Shown: positions 8,287-16,425, counted from the stretch's first letter. The stretch is DNA of 35,116 nucleotides from Thermodesulfobacteriota bacterium (GCA_031082315.1 JAVHLC010000011.1:1-35116), one strand, 5' to 3'. Notes: generated by a model from the sequence alone, not told the origin. A program made the numbers and translations.

Positions 8287-9033
8287 ATGGTGAATGAACC
8301 TAAAATACTTGGATTTTTATGCCACTGGTGTTGCTACGCGGCGGCGGATGCCGCGGGGGTGGCCCGGTTTCAGTATCCGTCCTACATTCGGACTATACGG
8401 GTCATGTGTACCGGCAGGATAGATCCCGTCTTTATTCTGGACGGTTTTGTCAAAGGGGCGGCCGGGATTTTCATGGGCGGGTGACACCTTGGTGAATGTC
8501 ATTACCGGTCCGGTAATTTCGAAGCCATAAAAAAGATCAAATTAATCCACACCATCCTGGATCAGGTTGGAGTGGACAAGGGAAGGGTGAGGCTGGAATG
8601 GGTCTCTGCTGCCGAAGGCCCGCGTTTTGTCCAGGTGGTAACCGACTTCTCCCATCGAATCCGAGACCTTGGCCCGGTAGGGCAAAGTGAGGGCGTTGAT
8701 CGCCAGCTTCTGCTCCGTAAGCTGGAGGCTGCCAGGCTGGCTGCGGAGGGCATGAAGCTGCGGGCGGTTTTTGCGAAACAGGCAAAGGAGATGAAGGAAA
8801 GCAACGCCGATTTTCCCTCTGAAGAAAAACTGAGAGCAACGCTAGTTGATGAAATGGACATCTTTGAGACTCTCCTGTTCCTTCAGAAAGACAAGAACGA
8901 CATCGCAGAGCTGGCGGAATTGCTGAATCTTTCGCCGGAACGGGTCAAGTACTGTATCGACACGCTGGGCAGGAGGAATATCTGGAGCGGAGTACCGTAT
9001 GGAAACAGTTCTGTTAACTCAAGCGGATCCTAA
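8287..9033 (+). CDS. MvhD-like hydrogenase/Hdr iron-sulfur subunit, selenocysteine-containing (BamF-like), read through UGA 8482-8484
   Basis: If UGA 8482-8484 encodes selenocysteine (residue 66) the product is 248 residues. The N-terminus ILGFLCHWCCYAAAD and the segment FMGG-U-HLGECHYRSGN are the MvhD signature, in which a Cys normally stands where the UGA is. The paralogue at 26291 has VLGCREDDC there. MvhD carries a [2Fe-2S] cluster and passes electrons to HdrA. BamF proteins are known selenoproteins of this family. The C-terminal third (about residues 180-240, including AELLNLSPERVKYCIDTLGR) is an extension beyond the normal 140-residue MvhD and looks helical, perhaps winged-helix-like. 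ATG 8287 is chosen for GAGG nine bases upstream; an in-frame TTG at 8272 is the alternative. Confidence 0.85.
8482..8517 (+). promoter_or_regulatory. Sec UGA codon and bacterial SECIS-like hairpin (MvhD)
   Basis: UGA 8482-8484 is followed by a perfect 6-bp hairpin, AUUACC (8501-8506) with GGUAAU (8512-8517) and loop GGUCC. The loop starts 22 nt after the UGA. The loop begins GGUC like the hairpin behind the HdrA UGA, while the stems are unrelated, as expected if the loop is what the elongation factor recognises. Confidence 0.75.
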
Positions 9034-9466
9034 TTTCAAATACGAAATCGCCGGGAAGATAGGCCTGGAGGAGATAAAGCCCTGCTATTCCTGCGGGTCA
9101 TGTACGGGGGTATGCCCGGTTCGGGAGGTCATAGAGGATTTCGACCCGCGGCGCATCATACACATGATCGTTCTGGGTATGAGGGATGAGGTTCTTTCAT
9201 CTGACCTTATCTGGTTTTGCTGCCTGTGCAACTCCTGCTATTTCGTTTGTCCGCAAGGGATAAAGTTCGCGCGTATAGCCACCGAGCTGCAAAAAATGGC
9301 GCTGGCCGAGGGGCGCGTTGACGATGACTTCCTGAAACGGTTGGAGCCGGTTAAGGCCTGTTTACAGGATCTATGCCGTCGTACTATGTTTATGAAGGTG
9401 AAAGAAGGCTTGCGGGGGACGCATATCATGCCCTGCTGGCGAAAGTATACGGCGAAAGCAGGTTAA
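8999..9466 (+). CDS. HdrC-like protein with two [4Fe-4S] motifs
   Basis: This 155-residue cytosolic electron-transfer subunit has two classical motifs, CYSCGSCTGVC near residue 29 and CCLCNSCYFVC near residue 74, each followed by P. That is the heterodisulfide reductase subunit C pattern. It overlaps the 3' end of the MvhD-like gene by 35 nt, so the two are coupled. No HdrB (CCG-domain) partner is encoded in this operon. Electrons therefore probably pass from the Nuo-like module through HdrC/MvhD to HdrA without a heterodisulfide site. In Geobacter-type bam operons BamD fills a related slot but is a different protein. Confidence 0.82.
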   Translation: METVLLTQADPNFKYEIAGKIGLEEIKPCYSCGSCTGVCPVREVIEDFDPRRIIHMIVLGMRDEVLSSDLIWFCCLCNSCYFVCPQGIKFARIATELQKMALAEGRVDDDFLKRLEPVKACLQDLCRRTMFMKVKEGLRGTHIMPCWRKYTAKAG

Positions 9467-9469
9467 ACA

Positions 9470-9955
9470 ATGGACCTCAAAAAAGTTGACTCTATATTGG
9501 AAAAGCACGGCTACCGTCACTCGGAAGTAATCGGCATCATGCAGGATTTACAGGAGATCGAGAATTACTTGCCGCAGGAAATGCTTCGCTACATATCCGG
9601 GAAGCTGGAACTCAAGCTGACAAGAATTTTCGACATTGCCACTTTCTACAAGTGTTTCAGTCTGGTGCCGAGAGGACGTCACATTATCAGAGTATGTTGC
9701 GGCACCGCCTGTCATCTTGGCGGCGCGGCGCGGAATTTGGAACAAGTAAAGAGGCTACTCAATGTGGAAGCAGGGGAAACGACAGATGACCGTAATTTCT
9801 CGTTGGAGACGGTTAACTGTCTTGGCGCCTGTGCCCTGGCGCCGGTTACCGTGGTAGACAAGGATTATTACGACGGCGTGCATCCCGGCAAAATCGAGAA
9901 AATTCTTTCGAAATATTATCCGGAGTCAAAAAGGTTACCCCATGAACAGGATTAG
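9470..9955 (+). CDS. NuoE-like [2Fe-2S] subunit (BamG-like)
   Basis: The 161-residue thioredoxin-like [2Fe-2S] protein belongs to the NuoE/HoxE/HndA family. Ligands are in VCCGTACHLGGA near residue 80 and CLGACALAPV near residue 121. The N-terminal helical part (LQEIENYLPQEML) is typical. It starts three bases after the HdrC-like stop and overlaps the NuoF-like gene by 14 nt. It should form an NAD(H)-oxidising module with the next two products. Confidence 0.88.
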   Translation: MDLKKVDSILEKHGYRHSEVIGIMQDLQEIENYLPQEMLRYISGKLELKLTRIFDIATFYKCFSLVPRGRHIIRVCCGTACHLGGAARNLEQVKRLLNVEAGETTDDRNFSLETVNCLGACALAPVTVVDKDYYDGVHPGKIEKILSKYYPESKRLPHEQD

Positions 9956-11795
9956 AGCTATATCAGACCTGGAAGAATTACGCCGATCGATTCTTGCAAA
10001 GAAAGATCCAAACAAGGTTGTAATTGGGGTTTGCTGCACCACCGGCTGTCAGGCCAGACGGTCCGGGGAGGTTATTGACGCCTTTAAAAACGAAATAAAA
10101 GAAAAAGGACTTCAAGACAAGGTAGAAATCAAAAAGACCGGATGTCATGGCTTTTGTGAAATGGGTCCTATTGTGGTCGTTGAGCCGGCTAATAGCTTCT
10201 ACTGCCGGGTGAGCGCTAAAGATGTTACGGATATTGTTTCCGAGACCGCCTTAAAGGATAAGGTCATAGATCGATTATTATGGAGGCACCCGGAGACTAA
10301 AGAAGTGGTTGTGTCTCAAAAAGACATCCCTTTTTATAAAAAACAGAAGAAGGTCGTTTCTCATAACAGCGGCAGGATCGATCCGACAAATATAGAAGAC
10401 TATATAGCGGTTGGGGGATATGACGCTTTGGCAAAAAGCCTGACCGCTATGACTCCGGCAGAGATAGTGGAAACCGTTGTCGCTTCCGGTATCCGGGGAA
10501 GGGGCGGAGGCGGTTTCCCCACCGGCATAAAATGGCGGATTTGCAGTAATGCGCCCGGTGACACTAAGTATATTATAGCCAATGGTGACGAGGGTGATCC
10601 TGGTGCGTACATGGATCGAAGTCTTATGGAGGGCGACCCGCATAGTATTATCGAGGGGATGATCATCGGCGGTTTTGCCATCGGGGCGCGTGAAGGCATT
10701 ATATATGTGCGGGGTGAATATCCGATAGCTATTATGCACTTGTCCCGTGCTATAAAACAGGCAGAAGAATATGGCCTTCTGGGCCGGGATATTCTGGGCA
10801 GTGATTTTGATTTCACGCTTAAGATAAGCAGGGGCGCCGGAGCGTTTGTATGCGGAGAAGAAACCGCCCTCATGATTTCCATCGAGGGCAGGAGCGGCGC
10901 CCCGCGGCCCAGACCGCCTTACCCGGCCATCGAAGGATTATGGGGCAAACCTACAGTCCTGAATAACGTGGAGACCTTTGCCAATATCCCCAAGATAATT
11001 TTAAACGGCGCGTCCTGGTATTCTGATATGGGAACGGCCGGAAGCAAGGGGACAAAGATATTCTCGCTGGTGGGTAAGGTCAGGAATACGGGGTTGGTCG
11101 AAGTGGAGATGGGGACTACTCTCCGCGAAATTATTTTTGATATTGGAGGCGGGATCAGAAAAGGCAGGCGTTTCAAAGCGGTTCAGACCGGAGGGCCGTC
11201 CGGAGGGTGTATCCCTATCAGTAAGATAGGCATGTCTGTGGATTATGACAGTCTCAGGGATGTTGGGGCCATTATGGGTTCAGGCGGTATGATCGTGATG
11301 GATGAGACATCCTGCATGGTGGATGTCGCCAGGTACTTCATAAACTTCTTGATGTTCGAATCGTGCGGCAAATGTGTCCCATGCCGGGAAGGCCTGAAAC
11401 AGATGCATGAGATATTGACAAATATCTGCGAGGGCCGGGGGCAGAGAGGTGATATTGAATTATTAAGTGATCTTGCCGGTGTTATGACGCCGGCCTCTCT
11501 GTGTGCCCTGGGCGGGACCGCTCCCAATCCTGTGCTCAGCACTATTCGGTACTTCCGGGATGAATATGAGGCCCATATATTTGATAAAAAGTGCCAGGCC
11601 GGGGTATGCAAAAACCTCTTTGAATATGTTATTGACGAGGAGCGTTGTAACGGTTGCACCCTTTGTCAGCTTAGATGTCCGCAGGGAGCCATTTCCGGCG
11701 AAAAAAAGAAACCCCATGTGATCGACCGTGAACGTTGTATTAAGTGCGGTATCTGTTACAGTATATGCAAGCGGGAAGCAATCAGAGTCAAATAG
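9942..11795 (+). CDS. NuoF-like NADH-binding FMN/Fe-S subunit (BamH-like)
   Basis: This 617-residue protein has an N-terminal [2Fe-2S] thioredoxin-like domain (CCTTGCQARRSG; GCHGFCEMGP). The FMN/NADH domain follows, with GRGGGGFPTGIKW near residue 187 and GDEGDPGAYMDRS near 212. Next comes the [4Fe-4S] motif ESCGKCVPCREG near 475, and finally two C-terminal ferredoxin motifs (CNGCTLCQLRC, CIKCGICYSIC). This architecture is that of HndC and bifurcating-hydrogenase NuoF homologues. It probably exchanges electrons between NAD(H) and the Hdr-like subunits. Confidence 0.9.
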   Translation: MNRIRAISDLEELRRSILAKKDPNKVVIGVCCTTGCQARRSGEVIDAFKNEIKEKGLQDKVEIKKTGCHGFCEMGPIVVVEPANSFYCRVSAKDVTDIVSETALKDKVIDRLLWRHPETKEVVVSQKDIPFYKKQKKVVSHNSGRIDPTNIEDYIAVGGYDALAKSLTAMTPAEIVETVVASGIRGRGGGGFPTGIKWRICSNAPGDTKYIIANGDEGDPGAYMDRSLMEGDPHSIIEGMIIGGFAIGAREGIIYVRGEYPIAIMHLSRAIKQAEEYGLLGRDILGSDFDFTLKISRGAGAFVCGEETALMISIEGRSGAPRPRPPYPAIEGLWGKPTVLNNVETFANIPKIILNGASWYSDMGTAGSKGTKIFSLVGKVRNTGLVEVEMGTTLREIIFDIGGGIRKGRRFKAVQTGGPSGGCIPISKIGMSVDYDSLRDVGAIMGSGGMIVMDETSCMVDVARYFINFLMFESCGKCVPCREGLKQMHEILTNICEGRGQRGDIELLSDLAGVMTPASLCALGGTAPNPVLSTIRYFRDEYEAHIFDKKCQAGVCKNLFEYVIDEERCNGCTLCQLRCPQGAISGEKKKPHVIDRERCIKCGICYSICKREAIRVK

Positions 11796-11811
11796 CCGTA
11801 GGAGAAAAAGG

Positions 11812-12534
11812 GTGAAGATAGCCATAATAATTGACGGCCAAAGGGTACAGATCGACCGCGGGGCTCCGATTATTGATGCGGCCAGGAAAGCCGGTATCTT
11901 TATTCCCACTCTCTGTTACCACGAGGCCCTTAAGGCGTATGGGTCGTGTCGTCTCTGTATGGTGGAGGTTATTCAGAATAGGCAGTCCAGGTTGGTGACG
12001 TCCTGCAACTTTCCGGCAGAAGGGGGGATGGAGGTCTTTACCGATACACCCAGGGTCAGAAAAATCAGAAGGGTAATCGTGGAACTCTTACTGGCGAGAT
12101 GTCCTGATGTGCCGTTGTTACGGACCATGGCTGTGCAGATGGGGATTGACTTCAACCGTTTCCGGAAAAAAGAGGGGAAAGAGTGCATCCTGTGCGGACT
12201 CTGCGTCCGTTTTTGTGAAGAAGTCGTGGGGGTCGGGGCCATAGGCCTGGCCAATCGGGGTACGGAACGCGAAGTGGCGACCCCTTTTAAGGTGGCCTCG
12301 GATGTCTGTATCGGCTGTGGTTCATGCACGTATATATGCCCTACAGGGTGCATTGAGATGGTTCCTGACGAAGAAACACCAAAACTGCGGCGTATGAACC
12401 TGGGTAAACTCTCACTTTCTCCCTGCCCGAATAACTATCAGTGTGAGACATGCTCGATCGAACAAGAATTTCTTCAGGATATAAAGCAGGTTGTTGCCGA
12501 TTTTCGGAGTAAGCAGAAGAGGACGCCGTTTTAA
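11812..12534 (+). CDS. short NuoG-like Fe-S subunit (BamI-like)
   Basis: The 240-residue protein corresponds to the N-terminal part of NuoG/HndD/formate dehydrogenase alpha. It has a [2Fe-2S] domain (CYHEALKAYGSCRLCMVEV), then CILCGLCVRFCEE near residue 124 and CIGCGSCTYIC near 166, and a Cys-rich tail (CETC). It lacks the molybdopterin or H-cluster domain, as BamI-type proteins do, so it is a wire and not a catalyst. GTG 11812 is chosen because AGGAG lies about ten bases upstream; it follows NuoF by 16 nt. It is the last gene of the operon. Confidence 0.85.
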   Translation: MKIAIIIDGQRVQIDRGAPIIDAARKAGIFIPTLCYHEALKAYGSCRLCMVEVIQNRQSRLVTSCNFPAEGGMEVFTDTPRVRKIRRVIVELLLARCPDVPLLRTMAVQMGIDFNRFRKKEGKECILCGLCVRFCEEVVGVGAIGLANRGTEREVATPFKVASDVCIGCGSCTYICPTGCIEMVPDEETPKLRRMNLGKLSLSPCPNNYQCETCSIEQEFLQDIKQVVADFRSKQKRTPF

Positions 12535-12537
12535 GAG

Positions 12538-12576
12538 CTTGTCCTCCCCCTTTTTTCCCTTTATAAAGCTGCCATA
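12538..12576. repeat. short post-operon repeat CTTGTCC...CTTTATAA...CTGCCATA, copy 1
   Basis: A segment of about 39 nt begins CTTGTCCT and ends TTTATAAAGCTGCCATA. It is closely matched at 21998-22036, in both cases directly after the last gene of an operon. The 12535-12876 gap (342 bp) otherwise contains about 150 bp of non-coding sequence in which I recognise nothing, then a terminator and a promoter. Confidence 0.4.
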
Positions 12577-12731
12577 TACCCGTCCGCTATTTTGGCCATT
12601 GACAAGAATACTCATACGCAAAAACCTAACCGGACAACGCTGTGTCGATTGGGACTAATCGCCTCTAAGCAAAAGAAAACTTGTTCGATGGATAAAGGTT
12701 CGGGGTTGGGTCCGGGGAGCTGGAAGATGGA

Positions 12732-12767
12732 AAGGCCCGATTGCATAGCTGGGCTTTTTTGTTTTTT
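12732..12767 (+). terminator. intrinsic terminator upstream of the sigma54 regulator
   Basis: AAGGCCC (12732-12738) pairs with GGGCTTT (12751-12757) with one G-U pair and a 12-nt loop. A T-rich tract runs to 12767. It separates the AOR/Hdr/Nuo operon from the regulator gene. Confidence 0.6.
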
Positions 12768-12794
12768 GCAGGCATGTGGAATATATAGTATAGT
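12766..12794 (+). promoter_or_regulatory. putative sigma70-type promoter of the regulator
   Basis: TTGCAG (12766-12771) is followed by a 17-bp spacer and TATAGT (12789-12794), about 82 bp before the start codon and directly behind the terminator. The -10 is good and the -35 weak. Confidence 0.4.
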
Positions 12795-12876
12795 ATGCCT
12801 TTAAGAAAACCATCCCGATCGAAATGTAACATCGGCCGACGCAGAGAAGAATAACCTCAAGGAAGCAGTGGGAGGC

Positions 12877-14259
12877 ATGACCCATAGAAAAGATATGAAA
12901 TCCGCGAGCCTTACCCCCACCGAGGCCATCCTGGAGAGCATCTCGGACGGTGTATTCACGGTGGACTCGGGATGGCGCATCACTTCGTTCAACCGGGCGG
13001 CAGAAGAGATCACGGGCGTATCGCGTAAAGAAGCGATCGGCCAGCGATGCTCAGAGGTGTTCCGCTCCAACATGTGCGGGGCCGCCTGCGCGCTTCAAGA
13101 GACTTTGAAGACGGGCAAACCCATCATCGGGAAATCCGGATATATCATCGACTCAAGCGGAAACCACATCCCCATCAGCATCTCCACCGCCGTGCTACGG
13201 GACGCCTCTGGCCGCGTGATCGGCGGCGCGGAGACCTTTCGCGACCTTTCCGAAATTGAGGCGCTACGCCGGGAATTGAAGGGAAAGTTTCGGATCGGCG
13301 ATCTTGCCAGCCGAAGTCCTTTGATGCAGCGATTGTTCGAGGTTTTGCCCGCCATCGCCGCCAGTCCCAGTACGGTTCTCATCCTCGGAGAAACCGGAAC
13401 CGGCAAGGAATTGGTGGCGCGGACGGTTCACTCACTTAGCCCTCGTAACCGGGGGCCGTTCATTGCGGTCAACTGCGGAGCCTTGCCCGATACGCTTCTG
13501 GAGTCGGAGTTGTTCGGCTACAAGGCCGGGGCATTCACCGGCGCAAACAAGGACAAGCCTGGACGTTTCGCGTTGGCCAAGGGAGGGACCATTTTCCTCG
13601 ACGAGATCGGCGAGGTCAGCCCGGCCCTCCAGGTCAGGCTGCTCCGTGTGCTACAGGAGCGGACATACGAGCCGCTAGGGGCAACCCGCTCGGAGACCGC
13701 CGATGAGCGGGTCGTCGTCGCCACAAACAAGGATCTGGCTGAGCTGGTACGTCAGGGCCTTTTTCGAGAGGACCTCTATTACCGCGTGAACGTGGTGCGC
13801 ATTGAACTGCCTCCGTTGCGCCGGCGAAAAGAGGACATCCCCCTTTTGGTAGACCAGTTTATCACCCGGTTCAACCGGTTGCAGCAAAAAACTGTTGAGG
13901 GAATCACATCGGAAGCCACGTCTTTCCTTATGTCCCATGATTGGCCGGGAAACATTCGTGAGCTGGAAAACGCCATCGAGCATGCCTTCATTCTTTGCAA
14001 TGAGGGGCGCATCGGCATCGAACACCTGCCCGAGGGGTTAATGGCTCATGTCGAGGCTGCGCGTACGGATTCCAATCTGCGGTTCGCCCACGATATTCTC
14101 GACGTCCAGGCCATTCACGCCGCTCTTGAACGCAATAACTTCAATAGGCTGGCGGCGGCAAGGGAACTTGGCATCCACAAGACCACGCTCTTTCGTAGAA
14201 TGAAGAGGCTGGGCATTGCCCTCCCCCGGCAACCCGGCCATTCCACGAGCATACGGTAG
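12877..14259 (+). CDS. sigma54-dependent transcriptional activator (PAS-AAA+-Fis HTH)
   Basis: This enhancer-binding protein has about 460 residues. Domains in order are an N-terminal PAS domain (about residues 13-115, ESISDGVFTVDSGWRITSFN), a central AAA+ domain, and a C-terminal Fis-type HTH (RLAAARELGIHKTTLFRRMK). The AAA+ domain shows Walker A GETGTGKE near 170, the sigma54-contacting GAFTGA near 218, and Walker B GGTIFLDEIGE. There is no receiver domain, so it senses a ligand or redox state through PAS; CGAAC in the PAS domain could take part. It lies ahead of a metal-cluster operon that has a -24/-12 promoter at 14389, so it is the probable local regulator. In ORP loci of Desulfovibrio a cognate sigma54 regulator is likewise adjacent. 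The start is uncertain (ATG 12877, GTG 12868 or ATG 12895). Confidence 0.9.
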   Translation: MTHRKDMKSASLTPTEAILESISDGVFTVDSGWRITSFNRAAEEITGVSRKEAIGQRCSEVFRSNMCGAACALQETLKTGKPIIGKSGYIIDSSGNHIPISISTAVLRDASGRVIGGAETFRDLSEIEALRRELKGKFRIGDLASRSPLMQRLFEVLPAIAASPSTVLILGETGTGKELVARTVHSLSPRNRGPFIAVNCGALPDTLLESELFGYKAGAFTGANKDKPGRFALAKGGTIFLDEIGEVSPALQVRLLRVLQERTYEPLGATRSETADERVVVATNKDLAELVRQGLFREDLYYRVNVVRIELPPLRRRKEDIPLLVDQFITRFNRLQQKTVEGITSEATSFLMSHDWPGNIRELENAIEHAFILCNEGRIGIEHLPEGLMAHVEAARTDSNLRFAHDILDVQAIHAALERNNFNRLAAARELGIHKTTLFRRMKRLGIALPRQPGHSTSIR

Positions 14260-14388
14260 CGTTTGCGCACCTCTGGCGGGCTATAATGGTAGCTTGTATG
14301 CAACATGGCCATCCCCGATATTTATCTTCTTTCATATAACAACATCGTATTTCAATAAGATATGAGTCCTGTGCCGAGGGTTACGCGT

Positions 14389-14404
14389 TGGCATAGTCTA
14401 TGCA
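14389..14404 (+). promoter_or_regulatory. sigma54 (-24/-12) promoter of the metal-cluster operon
   Basis: TGGCAT-N5-ATGCA has the invariant GG and GC at the spacing required for sigma54 (consensus TGGCAC-N5-TTGC). The ATG of the first gene is 96 bp downstream. Upstream, TATCTT (14323-14328) and AAGATA (14357-14362) form an inverted repeat that could be an activator site. The rest of the 14260-14499 gap shows nothing coding. Confidence 0.65.
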
Positions 14405-14499
14405 TTATAATGGCCGAGGCGAAAAGCATATATTGAGTGAGGCATAAAATCACATTCAAAAACTACCGGTAATTGCCTTGTAATCGAAAGGAGGACGAA

Positions 14500-14877
14500 A
14501 TGGCAAAAATTGGTTTGATCCGTTGTGAAAAAAACGAAAAGCGATGTCCCCTTACCGGTTGTCTTCAAAGTATGAAAAATACCACCCAGGGCTTTGCCCG
14601 CTATGCGGATGCCGAAATCGTGGGAGTTTTCACCTGCCGGTGTCCGGGGGAAGGCGTTGTAGAACTGGCGAAAATCCTGAAGAGTAAAGGCGCCGAGGTG
14701 ATCCATTGGTGTACCTGTACCTTCGCCCGCCAGGAAAACGGGAAATGGTTGGCGGGCGGCGGCTTTTGTGACAGCGTGGATACGATCCTCAATCGTATCT
14801 CCCGGGAAGCAGAAATTACATGTGTAAAAGGTACGGCCCATCTTCCAGAGGGATATCAGCCGAAAGTATTCGAGTGA
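14500..14877 (+). CDS. CGGC domain-containing protein
   Basis: This is a 125-residue Cys-rich protein of the CGGC-domain family. Conserved features are the N-terminal IGLIRCEKNEKRCPLTGC, the central VGVFTCRCPGEGV, and IHWCTCTF near residue 75. These Cys and His residues suggest metal binding; the function of the family is not established. AAAGGAGG eight bases before ATG gives a clear start. It is first in the sigma54-driven operon, 21 bp ahead of the NifU-like gene. Confidence 0.75.
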   Translation: MAKIGLIRCEKNEKRCPLTGCLQSMKNTTQGFARYADAEIVGVFTCRCPGEGVVELAKILKSKGAEVIHWCTCTFARQENGKWLAGGGFCDSVDTILNRISREAEITCVKGTAHLPEGYQPKVFE

Positions 14878-14898
14878 ACATTGGGTGAGGTCAAGGCG

Positions 14899-15372
14899 AT
14901 GACAGACGATTTGGATGCCTTTGTACAACAACTTCAATCAAGCGTTTTTGAGGAAACCAGGAGAGAGTGGGGTGAGAAGGCCTACCAGCGCTGGCGAAAT
15001 CCCAGCTATCTGGGAGCGATGGACGATGCGGATGGCAAGGCCTCTTTGAGAGGGTCTTGCGGAGATCAAATGCAGATTTATCTAAAGGTTGATGCACATC
15101 GGGTGACCAAGGCGTCTTTTCTAACAGATGGATGCGGTCCCAGCGTGGTGTGTGGTTCTTTCGCGGCCGAAATGTCTTTGGGGAAGGATCCCGAAGAACT
15201 TTTTAAAATATCAGGGGAAGCCATTTTATCAGCCATTGGCGGCCTACCCAAAGACCATGAGCATTGCGCCTTTCTGGCCGCTGGAACTCTCCAGGCGGCG
15301 GCTAACGATTATCTTGTCAGGCAAGCGCAAAAATACAAAACCACAACAGTAGGTCAAGACGTTTGCGAATGA
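14899..15372 (+). CDS. NifU/IscU-like iron-sulfur scaffold protein
   Basis: The 157-residue protein resembles the NifU N-terminal/IscU scaffold. Cys residues sit in GSCGDQMQIYLKV, LTDGCGPSVVCGS and HEHCAFLAAGTLQAA, near the positions of the three cluster-ligating Cys of IscU. The typical first motif is changed (GSCGD in place of GxCGD after a longer N-terminus). There is no NifU C-terminal domain. It probably assembles or carries a cluster for other products of this operon. GGGTGAGG supports ATG 14899. Its stop overlaps the next start (ATGA). Confidence 0.8.
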   Translation: MTDDLDAFVQQLQSSVFEETRREWGEKAYQRWRNPSYLGAMDDADGKASLRGSCGDQMQIYLKVDAHRVTKASFLTDGCGPSVVCGSFAAEMSLGKDPEELFKISGEAILSAIGGLPKDHEHCAFLAAGTLQAAANDYLVRQAQKYKTTTVGQDVCE

Positions 15373-16004
15373 ACAAAACCAGAATATTTGAAGGTAGGAT
15401 GAATGGAGGCCGGACCGAGGCCTCTCCTTCCAGACAAGCGCTTCCTGAAACAAAAATAGCTTTCGCAACTCTGGACAATCGAATTGCACCGGTCTTTGAC
15501 ACCGCACGGCAGATTCACGTTATCGAGGCCAAGTTTGGACAGATTGTCCACGAAAGCCGGGAGCCGTTGGCGGACAATCTGCCGGTTCAAAGGGCGCTTC
15601 GTCTGGCGGAGTTGGAGATCAAAACGCTGGTTTGCGGCGCCATTTCCAGGCCACTGCATGCATTGGTCACCGCTTACGGAATCCGCGTTATCTCATTTGT
15701 GGCTGGCGATTTACATGATGTTGTCCGGGCCTGGCTCTCAGGGCGGGTCGATTGGAATGCCTTTGCCATGCCGGGCTGTTGCGGGCGCCGTCGCTTCAGG
15801 GGAATGCGCGACATTTATCAGGAGGGAGCCGTTATGAACGCAGGAGCGCACGGCGGAATGGGAGCATCTGGCGGCTCCTTGGCGGCCGGACCTGCCGGCT
15901 ACTGCGTATGCCCACAATGCGGGCATAAAGAACCACACAAACGCGGCGTGCCCTGCATCGAGCGCAAGTGCCAAAAGTGCGGGGCCGCCATGACCAGGAA
16001 ATAG
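15369..16004 (+). CDS. NifX/NifB-domain cluster-binding protein with zinc-ribbon tail (orange-protein-like)
   Basis: This 211-residue protein carries a dinitrogenase iron-molybdenum cofactor biosynthesis domain (about residues 28-130: KIAFATLDNRIAPVFDTA, then HALVTAYGIRVISFVAGD). A glycine-rich linker follows, and then a C-terminal ribbon (CVCPQCGHKEP...CQKCGAAM). The same domain carries the Mo-Cu cluster in the orange protein of Desulfovibrio. Here, with a sigma54 regulator and an Mrp ATPase, an ORP-like role in heterometal cluster handling is inferred. The metal is unknown. The start is ATG 15369, translationally coupled by ATGA to the previous gene; ATG 15402 is an alternative. Confidence 0.8.
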   Translation: MNKTRIFEGRMNGGRTEASPSRQALPETKIAFATLDNRIAPVFDTARQIHVIEAKFGQIVHESREPLADNLPVQRALRLAELEIKTLVCGAISRPLHALVTAYGIRVISFVAGDLHDVVRAWLSGRVDWNAFAMPGCCGRRRFRGMRDIYQEGAVMNAGAHGGMGASGGSLAAGPAGYCVCPQCGHKEPHKRGVPCIERKCQKCGAAMTRK

Positions 16005-16053
16005 AAGATGAATCAGATGTATCTTAAATAAACCATAGAAGGAGGACACGACA

Positions 16054-16425
16054 ATGCCAGGAGGAAATGGAACCGGACCCATGGGAATGGGGCCAATGAC
16101 GGGACGCGCGGCAGGATATTGCGCGGGTTCTGGGATGCCGGGATATGCGAGTTTTGCCCCGGGACGGGGTTTTGGAATGGGGTTTGGAAGGGGTCGCGGA
16201 TACGGCGGACGCGGAAGGCGAAGCATGTTTTATGCCACAGGCCGTCCGGGCTGGATGCGATTTGGAGGGTATGCAGGGTCCTATGGATCCCCAATGCCAT
16301 ACCAGGAACCCAATGCGGAGATGGAAAAGCAGGCACTCAAGAGCCAGGCCGACGCACTGCAGTCGGAACTGGAATTAATCAAGAAGCGCCTCGCCGAGAT
16401 TGAAACCGGATCTGCGAAGGCATGA
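16054..16425 (+). CDS. DUF5320-like Gly/Met/Arg-rich protein with coiled-coil tail
   Basis: The 123-residue protein begins MPGGNGTGPMGMGPMTG, the usual opening of DUF5320 proteins. It continues with Gly/Arg/Tyr/Phe-rich sequence to about residue 75 and ends with a heptad-like coiled coil (ADALQSELELIKKRLAEIE). Such proteins are regularly encoded beside NifX-type proteins in anaerobes and their function is unknown. GAAGGAGG precedes the ATG. The stop overlaps the next start (ATGA). Confidence 0.75.
   Translation: MPGGNGTGPMGMGPMTGRAAGYCAGSGMPGYASFAPGRGFGMGFGRGRGYGGRGRRSMFYATGRPGWMRFGGYAGSYGSPMPYQEPNAEMEKQALKSQADALQSELELIKKRLAEIETGSAKA

Noticed and set aside
8272-8572. MvhD-like region read as a 70-residue ORF plus a separate gene starting at GTG 8572
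   Set aside because: The two parts are in one frame and together match MvhD across the UGA. The GTG has no RBS and lies inside a conserved domain.
2568-12534. Firm naming of the operon as bamBCDEFGHI
   Set aside because: Gene order is similar, but BamD/HdrB is missing and no aromatic-degradation gene is in view. AOR-family paralogues are too similar to assign by eye, so gene symbols were left blank.
12577-12730. tRNA-Sec, Moco or tungsten-cofactor RNA in the gap after the NuoG-like gene
   Set aside because: No cloverleaf or known riboswitch core could be drawn. Only the terminator at 12732 is supported.
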